From positions 1 to 64,000 of the forward strand of contig JAOFXR010000011.1 in assembly GCA_028047635.1 (NCBI GenBank): 64,000 bases of DNA, given 5' to 3'. Under the pieces are notes generated by a model that did no database searches, was not told where the DNA came from, and worked only from the letters and a program-made list of their open reading frames with translations. This DNA comes from Verrucomicrobiales bacterium. GTDB lineage: Bacteria; Verrucomicrobiota; Verrucomicrobiia; Verrucomicrobiales; DEV007. Made by a program: the position numbers and the translations under genes. Shown in pieces: positions 1 to 8,570 of this stretch; position 1 is the first letter of the stretch, and each line of letters begins with the position of its first letter.

Positions 1-1437
1 GAGTCGACGGAGCCGGATCCGGAGAAGCGACTCGTTGCTGCGGTCAGAGTTTCGCTACCGAAGATTTCGGGAACCTACGGAATTGTAGCGATGCATGAAG
101 AAGCGCCTGGATTTCTCGTGGGAGTTCGGTTCGGCAGCCCTCTCGTGGTGGGTCTCGGAAAAGGAGAAAATTTCGTCGCCTCTGATGTCGGAGCGATTGT
201 TTCGCACACGGCTGATGCCATCTATCTTCAGGATCGCGACCTCGTTTGCCTTAAGGCTGATGATTTCACGGTGGAGAACGTCGACGGCGATGCGGCTAAC
301 TACGAAGTGAGCAAAGTTGAGTATACAGCCGAAGAAGCTGAGATGGGGGAATACCCTCACTACATGCTTAAAGAGATTTTTGAGCAGCCTTCTTCGATTC
401 AAAATGCTTTTCGTGGGCGTTTGGTTGATGAAGAAGCGTCTGCTATTCTCGGCGGACTGCAGTTGACGCCGCGCGAGCTTCGTGACGTGGATCGCATCGT
501 ATTGTGTGGTTGTGGAACCGCTTCCCACGCAGCGATGGTCGGCGAGTATTTGATTGAGCATCTTTCGCGAATTCCCACTGAGGTGGAAACGGCGAGTGAG
601 TTCCGATACCGAAATCCACCTCTCGATAAGAACACGCTTGTCTTTGTCTTAAGTCAGAGCGGTGAAACCATCGATACGCTCGCAGCGATGCGGGAAGGTC
701 AGCGAAAAGGACATCGGGTTTTGGGGATTGTGAACACGGTTGGTTCGACAATTGCCCGTGAGTCCGACGGCGGCAGCTATCTTCACTCCGGCCCGGAAAT
801 CGGAGTCGCGGCAACCAAGTCTTTCACGTCTCAAGTTACGGTGCTTACGCTTTTGGCTATTCTGTTAGGGCGAATGCGTCATCTCTCGGTGGATTACGGA
901 AATCGACTTCTACGTGACCTGCGCGAAATTCCAGCCAAAGTCGAAAAGATACTCCAGCAGACCGAGTACATTAAGAGTATCGCGGAAAAATACATCGATG
1001 TACCGGGAATGCTGTTTCTCGGACGACAGTTTAATTATCCAACAGCGCTGGAAGCCGCGCTGAAAATGAAAGAAATTTCTTACATTTTCGCGAGCGGACA
1101 TGCCGCTGCGGAATTGAAGCACGGAATCATCGCGCTGGTCAGTGAGGAGGTTCCAAGCGTGTTCATTATGCCGAAAGATTCGGTTTATGAGAAAAATGTG
1201 AGCACACTGGAGGAAGTGAAAGCGAGGAGGGGGCCTGTTATCGCCATCACAACAGAAGGCTCAACTGAGCTGGAAAGAATCGCCGATGATGTGATTTATA
1301 TTCCCGAGACAGCAGAATGCCTCACTCCGCTTTTGACCATTATTCCTCTGCAGCTCTTGAGCTATCATTTCGCAGTAGCGAGGGGATGTGATGTCGATAA
1401 GCCTCGTAACCTCGCGAAAAGCGTCACCGTTGAGTAA
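1..1437 (+). CDS. glmS: Glutamine-fructose-6-phosphate aminotransferase, C-terminal part (5' end outside window)
   Basis: Makes glucosamine-6-phosphate from fructose-6-phosphate and glutamine, the first step toward UDP-GlcNAc and peptidoglycan. The reading frame is open from base 1, and the ATG at 91 is internal: upstream codons already read GTYGIVAMHEE, the end of the glutaminase domain. PLVVGLGKGENFVASD closes the N-terminal domain. Two SIS sugar-isomerase domains follow: the first from about base 500 (LCGCGTASH, then SQSGETIDT near 655), the second from about base 1010. The C-terminus PRNLAKSVTVE is the family's usual end, contributing active-site lysine. The catalytic N-terminal Cys lies upstream of the window. 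Family assignment is certain from the sequence. Confidence 0.97.
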   Translation, partial: ESTEPDPEKRLVAAVRVSLPKISGTYGIVAMHEEAPGFLVGVRFGSPLVVGLGKGENFVASDVGAIVSHTADAIYLQDRDLVCLKADDFTVENVDGDAANYEVSKVEYTAEEAEMGEYPHYMLKEIFEQPSSIQNAFRGRLVDEEASAILGGLQLTPRELRDVDRIVLCGCGTASHAAMVGEYLIEHLSRIPTEVETASEFRYRNPPLDKNTLVFVLSQSGETIDTLAAMREGQRKGHRVLGIVNTVGSTIARESDGGSYLHSGPEIGVAATKSFTSQVTVLTLLAILLGRMRHLSVDYGNRLLRDLREIPAKVEKILQQTEYIKSIAEKYIDVPGMLFLGRQFNYPTALEAALKMKEISYIFASGHAAAELKHGIIALVSEEVPSVFIMPKDSVYEKNVSTLEEVKARRGPVIAITTEGSTELERIADDVIYIPETAECLTPLLTIIPLQLLSYHFAVARGCDVDKPRNLAKSVTVE

Positions 1438-1499
1438 TGATTTTAGAGCTGGAAATAGAGCCTGTATCATTGAAACTTCGAGTGAATTGAAAGACCAGC

Positions 1500-1973
1500 A
1501 TGAGAGAAGAAGAAGACGAGATCTCGACTGACACCGCACAGGGCACACCGATTCGACAGATAGCGGTATTCTTGCCGAATCGTCCCGGGGCATTCGTTGC
1601 GATCCTCGACTTGATGAAGCGCAATCAGGTCGTCGTTTTAGGGCTTTCAGTTCAGGATTCCATCGATAACACAGTGATACGGCTGATCGTTAATGATCAG
1701 GATACCGTGGAGACGTTGTTTATGGAGAAAGGGATCCCTTTCAATTCAACTGAACTCGTAGTCGTGGAGCTGAAAGAAGGCCCGGAGCAGATGCCCGACT
1801 GCCTTCGCCGTTTGTTAGAAGCGGAAACGAACATTCACTTTATTTATCCCTTGCTGACTCAGCCCAATCACTCGGCTGCTCTTGCGCTTTGTGTCGAAGA
1901 TAACGACTTTGGGAATGCGGTTCTTTCGCAAGCGGGATATAAAGTGCTTCGGCAGGAAGATCTCAGTCGTTAA
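1500..1973 (+). CDS. Tandem ACT-domain protein
   Basis: 157 aa. After a short acidic N-terminus, an ACT domain starts at IRQIAVFLPNRPGAF (about residues 18-85), and a second ACT-like half follows (about 92-152, FIYPLLTQPNHSAALALCVED). ACT domains bind amino acids or similar small ligands and usually regulate metabolic enzymes. No catalytic domain is attached, so this is probably a stand-alone ligand sensor. It lies 62 bases after glmS on the same strand and may be cotranscribed with it. Similar double-ACT proteins are often labelled acetolactate synthase small-subunit-like, but no ilvB is present here. The ligand cannot be read from the sequence. Confidence 0.85.
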   Translation: MREEEDEISTDTAQGTPIRQIAVFLPNRPGAFVAILDLMKRNQVVVLGLSVQDSIDNTVIRLIVNDQDTVETLFMEKGIPFNSTELVVVELKEGPEQMPDCLRRLLEAETNIHFIYPLLTQPNHSAALALCVEDNDFGNAVLSQAGYKVLRQEDLSR

Positions 1974-1991
1974 ACGGCGGGCGGGAGAAAT

Positions 1992-2792
1992 TTAAGTAGC
2001 GGCCTGTCGAAAAAGTGTTTCGACGACGTTCCTGACATACTGCTCGTCTGAGAGTCCAATCGTTATGTCTTCGGGGAATTCTGCCATCTCACGAAAGTAA
2101 TTGGCGAGTTCTTCAAACAATTGCAGGCGGGCTTTAGGCTCTAACTCGTTGCGACGAACGACCGCATCAAGAGCGATGCGGGCTTCGTCAGGAGTGACTT
2201 GCTGTCGAAGCCGACTTTCCAGATGAGGTTTTGCAGCAAAAGAATTTTCGTCCCTCTCCATTAGTTCGGAGAACTGGGGGGCTATTGACCTCGTCTCACG
2301 GATCACGAGCGTGCCGGCGGCAATGTCGCCAATACGCTGACATCGTTTAGTAAGGAGGCATGAGGTTCCACCCAGGAGGTAAAAATTGGAGGGCAGAATA
2401 TCCAGAAGTCGGAAGAGGTTTCGGATGATGACTTGCTTCAATCCCAGGGAGAGGCCGCGCTCATCGATGACCCGCAATTTCATGAGTCGTTTCCCCAAGG
2501 TCTGTCCGGACCAGAGCCACTCCGTAATAATGCCGTAGAAAATGGCGAGCGCGAACTGCGCGACAATCATGAAGCCGTTTCCGAAATCGGAGAGGATATC
2601 GCCTAAAACAGGAACCCCTGAAGCGGCAATACTTAGAAACCCCACTACCTGACTGATCAGCATCGTAAGCGCGAAGATGACGGCGAAATCGACAGCCAGA
2701 GCGAGGCACCGGCTTATCGGGCTCGCAATGGGAATCGTGAAGGAGACGCCTTCCGGTGTCTGAATGGTGAGAACTGTGGTCCGGCCGATCAT
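1992..2792 (-). CDS. RDD family membrane protein
   Basis: 266 aa from the ATG at 2792, chosen because it overlaps the stop of the upstream SpoIIM-like gene as ATGA; an upstream in-frame ATG at 2879 would lie deep inside that gene. The RDD signature is visible: Arg28 and Asp35 in the first membrane segment (SRCLALAVDFAVIF) and a later Asp in LRVIDERG. Hydrophobic segments lie near residues 29-52 and 75-100. About 80 charged C-terminal residues follow (VTPDEARIALDAVVRRNELEP), probably cytoplasmic. RDD proteins are small membrane proteins of mostly unknown role. In related bacteria RDD and SpoIIM genes sit beside MoxR/DUF58/BatA genes, which are absent here. Confidence 0.85.
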   Translation of the reverse strand: MIGRTTVLTIQTPEGVSFTIPIASPISRCLALAVDFAVIFALTMLISQVVGFLSIAASGVPVLGDILSDFGNGFMIVAQFALAIFYGIITEWLWSGQTLGKRLMKLRVIDERGLSLGLKQVIIRNLFRLLDILPSNFYLLGGTSCLLTKRCQRIGDIAAGTLVIRETRSIAPQFSELMERDENSFAAKPHLESRLRQQVTPDEARIALDAVVRRNELEPKARLQLFEELANYFREMAEFPEDITIGLSDEQYVRNVVETLFRQAAT

Positions 2793-3793
2793 GAGGAGAG
2801 TTCCGGTTTGCGACGTCCTGAGAAAGTGAGAAATAGAATCAACCCAAGTAGCTGAATCGCACCGAACCCAATTTTCCACGGATAGAATAAAGGATCGTGA
2901 TATTGCGAAAGAAAGGATTCGATGATTCCCGCCCAGACCAGCATGAGCGCAGCTCCTCCCATGAGGGTGATGAGATCTCCCCTGATGCGGGCGAATCGAG
3001 CACGCAGTTTCAGGTTTGTCCTCCAGCCGAACATGGTATGCGCGATAATAAATCCGGCTTGTCCCCCGATGAAGATGGCGGGCAGTTCAATCGAGCCATG
3101 AGGCAAAAGCCAGGCCGTTAGAAAGGTTCCCTGCCCATCGGAGATGTAGTCGAACATGACGATGCCAATGAGGGTGCCGTTATAGAACAAAAGGATGAGA
3201 GTGAATATTCCCCAGAGAAAGCCGACAACCATCGTCATGATCGTCACTTTCGTATTGTGAGTCATGAGCTGGGCCGAAAACTGATGCCTTCCCTGAAAGG
3301 CATCGAAGTCCTGCTTTTCCTCGCGGGCGACCCGTTTGGACGGTTTTTCGTTGAGGTGGCTGAACTGGGGCGGAATGAAATCTGATTTCAGCTCATAATT
3401 GTAATTTAAGGCGGTGGCTCCAAAGCCGGCGCCAATCCAGAAAGTTCCAATCGAGAGGGCGAATGCAATCCAGTGCCGGCGAAACGTAGAGGGAAAATTT
3501 CGGGTGAGCCATTGCCAGGGACGAAACCGGATCTTCTCGCCACCATCCTCATGCAGTCGGCTGTAAGCGTGGGCGACCAGGTTTTCGAGAAACTGGGAGG
3601 TTTCTGCTTCGCCAGCGAACGTTTTCATTTTCACCAGATCCGCTGAGGTTCTCTGGTAAAGGTAAAAGAGCCGCTTCGCTTGTTCGAGCGTGAGCTTGTA
3701 GTCGCTATTTTCGTCCTGAAGTCGGAGCAGCTCGGTGAGCTCATCCCAAAAAGGGCGCTCCTTAGCTACAAATTTGTCGAGGTCGAGAATCAC
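2789..3793 (-). CDS. SpoIIM/DUF95-type integral membrane protein
   Basis: 334 aa. A soluble N-terminal region (1-105) opens with DLDKFVAKERPFWDELTELL, the usual start of this DUF95 (stage II sporulation protein M-like) family. Several membrane segments follow near residues 110-130, 185-235, 250-275 and 290-330. The core motif NGTLIGIV followed by LLPHGSIELPAIFIGGQAG is typical. It is translationally coupled to the downstream RDD gene by a 4-base overlap. Despite the name there is no reason to infer sporulation: the family is widespread in non-sporulating bacteria and its function is not well defined. A transport or membrane-remodelling role is only a guess. Confidence 0.88.
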   Translation of the reverse strand: MILDLDKFVAKERPFWDELTELLRLQDENSDYKLTLEQAKRLFYLYQRTSADLVKMKTFAGEAETSQFLENLVAHAYSRLHEDGGEKIRFRPWQWLTRNFPSTFRRHWIAFALSIGTFWIGAGFGATALNYNYELKSDFIPPQFSHLNEKPSKRVAREEKQDFDAFQGRHQFSAQLMTHNTKVTIMTMVVGFLWGIFTLILLFYNGTLIGIVMFDYISDGQGTFLTAWLLPHGSIELPAIFIGGQAGFIIAHTMFGWRTNLKLRARFARIRGDLITLMGGAALMLVWAGIIESFLSQYHDPLFYPWKIGFGAIQLLGLILFLTFSGRRKPELSS

Positions 3794-3969
3794 GCGGAAA
3801 GTATTGTCGTTATCTCAGGCAAAGGCAACACGGATGCGTGCCAAATTGCTGGATCGAGTCAGGGCTTGATTGGCAATTGTTGAGAAACTTTGCCTTCTCC
3901 ACGGGGTTGACTAAAGCGGCAAAAAGCTGGCAAGGTTTAACCTGTCCTTCAGTTCCGACCCATCCCAAG

Positions 3970-5649
3970 ATGTCATTAATCCCTCTTCTAACCCGTGTTT
4001 CTATCAACAGTGGATGCACCGATGCTCCCAAGTGCGAAGCGATTCTCGCTGAAGCGGCCGCAAATCACTCTTCATTAGTGGATGCGGTCTTCGATGCCGG
4101 GCTTGTCGATGAGGAGTCGTTCGCCAAAAGTCTCGCCAAAGAGGCGGGGCTTGAGTTCCTTGCCAAGTCGGAGTTAGACCTTTCCACTGCGTTGCATCGG
4201 CGTTTTCCCGCCAAGGTGGCACTCAAGCATTGTTTGCTTCCCGCCCGGATTGACGAGGATGAAATTTGTCTGATGACATACGATCCCTTCAATCTCGAGG
4301 CCCGTCAGGCGGTAGGTCGTGAGATTCAGAAAACGGTTACCTGGGTCGTAAGTACTCGCTTCCGTATTATGGAAGGGCTGCGCCAGGGCTACGGTGTCGG
4401 TGCTGAACAATTCGATGAACTGATTGAAGGTCGTGATCCGAATGCGCGCGACGACGATGAACAGGAGGTCACGCAGCTCGACGAAGAGGAAGAGGAAGCT
4501 TCGGTCATGAATTTTGTGAATCAGATCTTTCGCGAAGCGCTTCGCGAAAGGGCGACCGATATTCACATTGAGCCTCTTGAGAAAAATTTGCGCATCCGTT
4601 ACCGCGTCGACGGGGCGCTGCAGGAAGTGGCGGTTCCTCCTGACATTCGGGCATTACAGGCTTCGTTGGTTTCCCGTCTCAAGATCATGGCTCAGCTCGA
4701 TATTGCCGAGCGTCGTCTTCCGCAGGATGGAAGAATCAATCTTGAATTGGATGGCTCGCCTGTTGATGTTCGTGTCGCGACCATCCCATCGGTGAACGGG
4801 GAAAGCGTTGCTCTGCGTTTGTTAACGCGGCAGAATTTTGATATTGCGATGTTAGGGCTGGATGCAGCAACGCGAAAGACGATTGAGGGCCTCCTCAAGC
4901 AGCCAAACGGAATTATTCTGGTGACGGGGCCGACGGGCTCCGGAAAATCGACAACGCTCTATACCTTTCTGAAGCAACTTAACACGAAGGATACCCGCAT
5001 TGTCACGGTGGAGGACCCGGTTGAGAACCGTCTTGATGGCGTGATTCAAATCGCGATGAAGCCCGAGATCGGCCTGACTTTTGCGACCGGGCTTCGGGCC
5101 ATTCTTCGTGGTGATCCCAACATCATTATGGTGGGGGAGATGCGTGATTTGGAAACGACAGAGATCGCGATCCGCGGAGCTCTGACCGGTCACCTCGTGT
5201 TCAGCACTTTGCACACCAACGACGCTGTCTCCGGGATTACCCGATTACTCGACATGGGGATCGAGCCGTTTTTGATCGCCTCATCTGTGCGTGGATTTTT
5301 GGCGCAACGCCTCGTTCGGCGCTTGTGCGAGGACTGCAAACGACCTGCGGCGCTCGATAATCAGGAGCTTGATGAAATTGGCTTTCCTGAGTCAATGCGT
5401 TCAGGCGTGCATGAAGCGGTGGGATGTCGTTCCTGTCGGGACACTGGTTACAAAGGTCGAATGGCCATCGTTGAGATCTGTCTCATCACGCCGGCAATGT
5501 CAGAGCTAATCACCTCGAATGCCTCCTACGCCGTTTTGAAACAGGCAGCCCTCGACGGTGGAATGGTGACGCTTCAGAATTACGGCTGGAGCAAAGTGGC
5601 TTCAGGCGAAACGACGATCGAAGAAGTGATGAGCAACGTGGAGCATTAA
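3970..5649 (+). CDS. GspE/PilB-type secretion or pilus assembly ATPase
   Basis: 559 aa from the ATG at 3970; the open frame reaches back to 3838, but the extra 44 residues do not resemble the family. Order: an N-terminal MshEN-like domain (about 1-150), a linker rich in Asp/Glu (EEEEEA near 178), then the ATPase domain. Walker A GPTGSGKST is near residue 320, and the Walker B/Asp-box region reads IIMVGEMRDLETTE, followed by LVFSTLHTNDA. A zinc-binding tetracysteine is present (CEDC near 452, CRSC near 486). The enzyme powers pseudopilus or type IV pilus assembly at the inner membrane. No other T2SS or pilus genes lie nearby, so pilB versus gspE cannot be decided. Confidence 0.93.
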   Translation: MSLIPLLTRVSINSGCTDAPKCEAILAEAAANHSSLVDAVFDAGLVDEESFAKSLAKEAGLEFLAKSELDLSTALHRRFPAKVALKHCLLPARIDEDEICLMTYDPFNLEARQAVGREIQKTVTWVVSTRFRIMEGLRQGYGVGAEQFDELIEGRDPNARDDDEQEVTQLDEEEEEASVMNFVNQIFREALRERATDIHIEPLEKNLRIRYRVDGALQEVAVPPDIRALQASLVSRLKIMAQLDIAERRLPQDGRINLELDGSPVDVRVATIPSVNGESVALRLLTRQNFDIAMLGLDAATRKTIEGLLKQPNGIILVTGPTGSGKSTTLYTFLKQLNTKDTRIVTVEDPVENRLDGVIQIAMKPEIGLTFATGLRAILRGDPNIIMVGEMRDLETTEIAIRGALTGHLVFSTLHTNDAVSGITRLLDMGIEPFLIASSVRGFLAQRLVRRLCEDCKRPAALDNQELDEIGFPESMRSGVHEAVGCRSCRDTGYKGRMAIVEICLITPAMSELITSNASYAVLKQAALDGGMVTLQNYGWSKVASGETTIEEVMSNVEH

Positions 5650-5815
5650 AGCGTGGCCCAATGCTGCTTCCGTTAGGCATATCGTTGGCCTTCTTCGCAG
5701 GGGATTGACAACGGGCTTCAAACTATTCAAACTGAAAGGGAGGAAGCAATAAGCTGGTCGGGTTCACTTCAGAGAGGCATCGTCAGCGGATGATTAATAC
5801 GCCCTTCTGCCAGTT

Positions 5816-6055
5816 ATGAAAAGTTCACCCAAGAATGTGGAAGACAACTTCTGGACCTGCAATATTGATCGGCGTGGTCGACTGATACGGGCGCTAATAG
5901 GGTTTTCGTGCCTGGGGGTAGCGGCTTACCTATGGTGGGGAAAAGAAAGCGTATTCTGGTCCCTCGGCGTTCTCGTCTGCGGTTTACTGGTGCTCTTCGA
6001 GAGCATACGCGGGTGGTGTGTCGCGAGGGCATTCGGCTTGAGCACCCCATTCTAA
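5816..6055 (+). CDS. Small two-TM protein, DUF2892-like
   Basis: 79 aa. The sequence NIDRRGRLIRALIGFSCLG begins a first membrane segment, followed by a short WWGKES turn and a second segment (VFWSLGVLVCGLLVLFESI). The Asn-Asp-Arg-Arg start, the Gly in the first helix and the length fit the DUF2892 (YgaP-like inner membrane) family. It ends in CVARAFGLSTPF, close to the WCP-rich end of relatives. It stands alone between the PilB-type gene and the convergent PQQ protein. Function unknown. Confidence 0.7.
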   Translation: MKSSPKNVEDNFWTCNIDRRGRLIRALIGFSCLGVAAYLWWGKESVFWSLGVLVCGLLVLFESIRGWCVARAFGLSTPF

Positions 6056-6102
6056 GCGCCCATATTCGTCGCGCGCCGTTGGTTGACTGCGAGCAGCCTC
6101 CT

Positions 6103-7326
6103 CTACTTTCCGAGCTTCCAGAGGTGCTTGTCGCTTCTCACGTAAATCGCACCGTCGCTGAGTGAAGGGGTTCCGAGAATGGTTTCACTGAGCTCATATT
6201 CACTGGTGACTTTCTTATCCTCGGCTGACGAGGGGTCAATCACCTGGACGACTCCGGTTTCGCTGACGACATAAATGAGTCCATTGGCTCCAGCGACAGG
6301 GCTGGCGCTGAAAGGGCCTGTGAGGCGGCTGCGCCAAAGGCGTTCACCCGTTTGGCGGTCGGCACAGCTGAGGACTCCTGCACCATTGATGGTGTAGACA
6401 TTTTCTCCTATTACGATGGGGCTGGCGGTCCCTGGGCGCTGGGCCGACTCGTTCCACAGTTCGACCGGGGCGCTGCCGTCGGTCGTCGCACTGATCGCGG
6501 TGAGCCCATTCGAGGGGGTGTAGAGTTTGTCCCCGGCAGCAGCACCAGAGGGAATCGTCGCGGCTCCTTTTTCGTAGTTGAAGACCGAAGAGCCAGTCGC
6601 AGGAAGAAGGCCGAGAATGCCTTTGCTGGATTGCAGTGCGACGACTTCCTGATCACCGATTTTGAGTAGAGTCGGAGAGGTCCAATTCGCTGCCTTGGGG
6701 CGATCCATTTTCCATTTGTTCGTTCCATCAGTGAGATCAAAACCGGCGGCAAAAGATTCAGAATCGTTTTCGATCTGAGCGATCAGGGTGTTCTCTGAAA
6801 TGATGAGCGATGAGGCCATTCCGAGACTGTTGGACGCATTCGGGTAATCAAGGGTGAGGCCGCGCATCCATTTGAGATTGCCGTTGAGGTCAACACAGAT
6901 GAGGTCATTGGATGAATAGAGGGCGTAGATTCTTTCTCCATCGCTGGCCGGTGTGGGAGCGGCGACACAGGTTTTGTTGTTTGTCATCGTCCGTCCCGTT
7001 GCCCAGAAACGTCGTTCCCACATCGGAGCGCCGTCGGCGGCGTTGAAGCACAGAATGTGAAGTTGGTTTTGGTCGGGACCGCTCGCGGCGGTGACGAAGA
7101 CTTTCTCTCCGACAATGATTGCGCTGCCGAGACCGCGGCCGGGAAGGGGGGCTTTCCAGGCGACCTGCGCTTCTCCCAGTTCAGCCGGCGTATTGGCAAT
7201 GTTCTCGGCGTAGCCGGAGCCTTGGGGGCCGCGGAAATTTAACCAATCCGCTTTCGCTGACGAAACGGAAAACACAAATGCGAACACCACGAGGCTCGCG
7301 ATATTAAAGTTCTTTATTCCTCTCAT
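6103..7326 (-). CDS. Secreted PQQ-like beta-propeller protein
   Basis: 407 aa. A signal peptide (about 1-26, ending SSAKA) precedes DWLNFRGPQGSGYA, a motif found at the start of many exported propeller proteins of Planctomycetota and Verrucomicrobiota. PQQ-type blades recur: WKAPLPGRGLGSAIIVGEKVF, GERIYALYSSNDLICVD, NVYTINGAGVLSCADRQTGE, and GLIYVVSETGVVQVID near the C-terminus. The fold resembles BamB and PQQ dehydrogenases, but no quinoprotein active-site ligands are evident, so a binding or scaffold role is more likely than an enzyme. It is the last gene of a minus-strand cluster, starting 3 bases after the stop of the HEAT-like gene, which suggests coupled translation. Confidence 0.86.
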   Translation of the reverse strand: MRGIKNFNIASLVVFAFVFSVSSAKADWLNFRGPQGSGYAENIANTPAELGEAQVAWKAPLPGRGLGSAIIVGEKVFVTAASGPDQNQLHILCFNAADGAPMWERRFWATGRTMTNNKTCVAAPTPASDGERIYALYSSNDLICVDLNGNLKWMRGLTLDYPNASNSLGMASSLIISENTLIAQIENDSESFAAGFDLTDGTNKWKMDRPKAANWTSPTLLKIGDQEVVALQSSKGILGLLPATGSSVFNYEKGAATIPSGAAAGDKLYTPSNGLTAISATTDGSAPVELWNESAQRPGTASPIVIGENVYTINGAGVLSCADRQTGERLWRSRLTGPFSASPVAGANGLIYVVSETGVVQVIDPSSAEDKKVTSEYELSETILGTPSLSDGAIYVRSDKHLWKLGK

Positions 7327-7329
7327 ACT

Positions 7330-8550
7330 TTACTCCTTTGCTTTTTCTTCGCTTTCCTTTTCAGCGCCGCGTCTTCTTGTTTTTACCTCCGGCTTGGGAG
7401 TTGGTTTGCGATCCGTTGCAAGAATCGCGGTGCCGGTGCTGTCGCATAGGCGGAGCTGAAACTGCCACTCGACGGTCCAGGTTTGTTCCTGTTCGTTTTG
7501 GCAGGCTTTGACGAGAAGAGTGTTTTTACCCTTCTTCAGTTTTACAGGGAGTATGTATTGGTCGATCCGAGCTCCACGATGATATTCGTCGCGGCCGAAA
7601 ACGAGTTCTCCGTTGAGCCAAATCTTCCAGGCATTTTTACAACCGAGTCGAATTTCTACGTCGCGCGCTTCTTCTGAATTATACTCCGTATAGGCATAGC
7701 CAATGACCTCTTTCAGCGGCGAAAAGGGAGTGTTGAAATCAACCATGCCGTAGTCGTCAGCGGTGGCATATTCCTGCCACTTCACTTTCTTGGAGCCTTT
7801 CCCGTCGTAGGCGGTTTCGAAATTGATTTCTTTCTCCGGAGGATAGGCAGTGTCGAATCCCTTTCGCTCAGTGTTATCAAATGGCGCAATGAGATGCCAG
7901 TGACTCAGAAATCCAAAGTGCTTCGGAAGGTCGATGGTTTGCTCAAGATCTTTCCGTAGCAATTTTGCGATCTCGTCTATTTGTTTGATATCACGGGCCG
8001 CAGAGAGCGCATTGTTGAGGGTAGCGAGGCTGGCGTCAATTTTCCCGTCTTTGAGCTCACTTTCTCCCTGTGCGATCAGCTGTGCCACGGCGAGTCGGCG
8101 AAGCACCGGACTGGGATCGTCGAGCATCGCGGGAATCAGCGAGGCGGCTTCATCGGTGTCGGCCCGGTTAAGGAGATCGTAGGCGAGATCCCGTGCCTTC
8201 ATATCATGTTCACGATCATTGAAAAACTCTATCAAGGCTACCGCGTCGACTGCTGATTCGGACTGAGTCTCCCTGGCAAAGATCGCTTCAGCAGCCGATC
8301 TCATCCAGTTTCGGGTTAGTGGCCCCGTTCCGCTCATTGCTTCGAGAATGGGAACGATTGCTTCACCGCCATGTTTGGTCAGGGCTTTCCATGCAACGGC
8401 GGCTTCGGCATTACCTTCTCCTTCCGGGCCGACTTGCTTAAGCGCAGTGAGCAGAGGATTGAGAGTAGCGTTTTCGCCTCTTACCGAATTCATGGAGAGG
8501 CTGATACAGGCGAGTAGACTGAATGCGATAAAAATGCGGATGCGTTTCAT
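7330..8550 (-). CDS. Secreted HEAT-repeat-like protein with C-terminal galactose-binding-like domain
   Basis: 406 aa. A signal peptide (1-25, CISLSMNSVRG) is followed by alpha-helical repeats resembling HEAT/armadillo (about 30-200: EAIVPILEAM, VALIEFFNDREHDMKARDLAYDLL, LIPAMLDDPSPVLRRLAVAQL). The C-terminal half is beta-rich, with WKIWLNGELVFGRDEYHRG and LKKGKNTLLVKACQ. This pattern matches sugar-binding jelly-roll domains common in secreted proteins of this group. The tail is Lys/Glu-rich. It lies between the GT4 synthase and the PQQ-propeller gene in one apparent operon. The two visible domains suggest an envelope scaffold or ligand-binding protein; no catalytic motif is seen. Confidence 0.75.
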   Translation of the reverse strand: MKRIRIFIAFSLLACISLSMNSVRGENATLNPLLTALKQVGPEGEGNAEAAVAWKALTKHGGEAIVPILEAMSGTGPLTRNWMRSAAEAIFARETQSESAVDAVALIEFFNDREHDMKARDLAYDLLNRADTDEAASLIPAMLDDPSPVLRRLAVAQLIAQGESELKDGKIDASLATLNNALSAARDIKQIDEIAKLLRKDLEQTIDLPKHFGFLSHWHLIAPFDNTERKGFDTAYPPEKEINFETAYDGKGSKKVKWQEYATADDYGMVDFNTPFSPLKEVIGYAYTEYNSEEARDVEIRLGCKNAWKIWLNGELVFGRDEYHRGARIDQYILPVKLKKGKNTLLVKACQNEQEQTWTVEWQFQLRLCDSTGTAILATDRKPTPKPEVKTRRRGAEKESEEKAKE

Positions 8551-8570
8551 GACGATAAAGAAAGGGAGGC

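Noticed and set aside
2789-3793. Evidence of sporulation from the SpoIIM-like protein
   Set aside because: DUF95/SpoIIM proteins occur widely in non-sporulating bacteria and no other sporulation genes are present.
4174-4566. 130-codon antisense frame in the PilB-type gene
   Set aside because: Shadow of the conserved ATPase frame.
6352-6669. 105-codon plus-strand frame inside the PQQ-propeller gene
   Set aside because: Low-complexity Arg/Gly shadow of a well-supported minus-strand gene.
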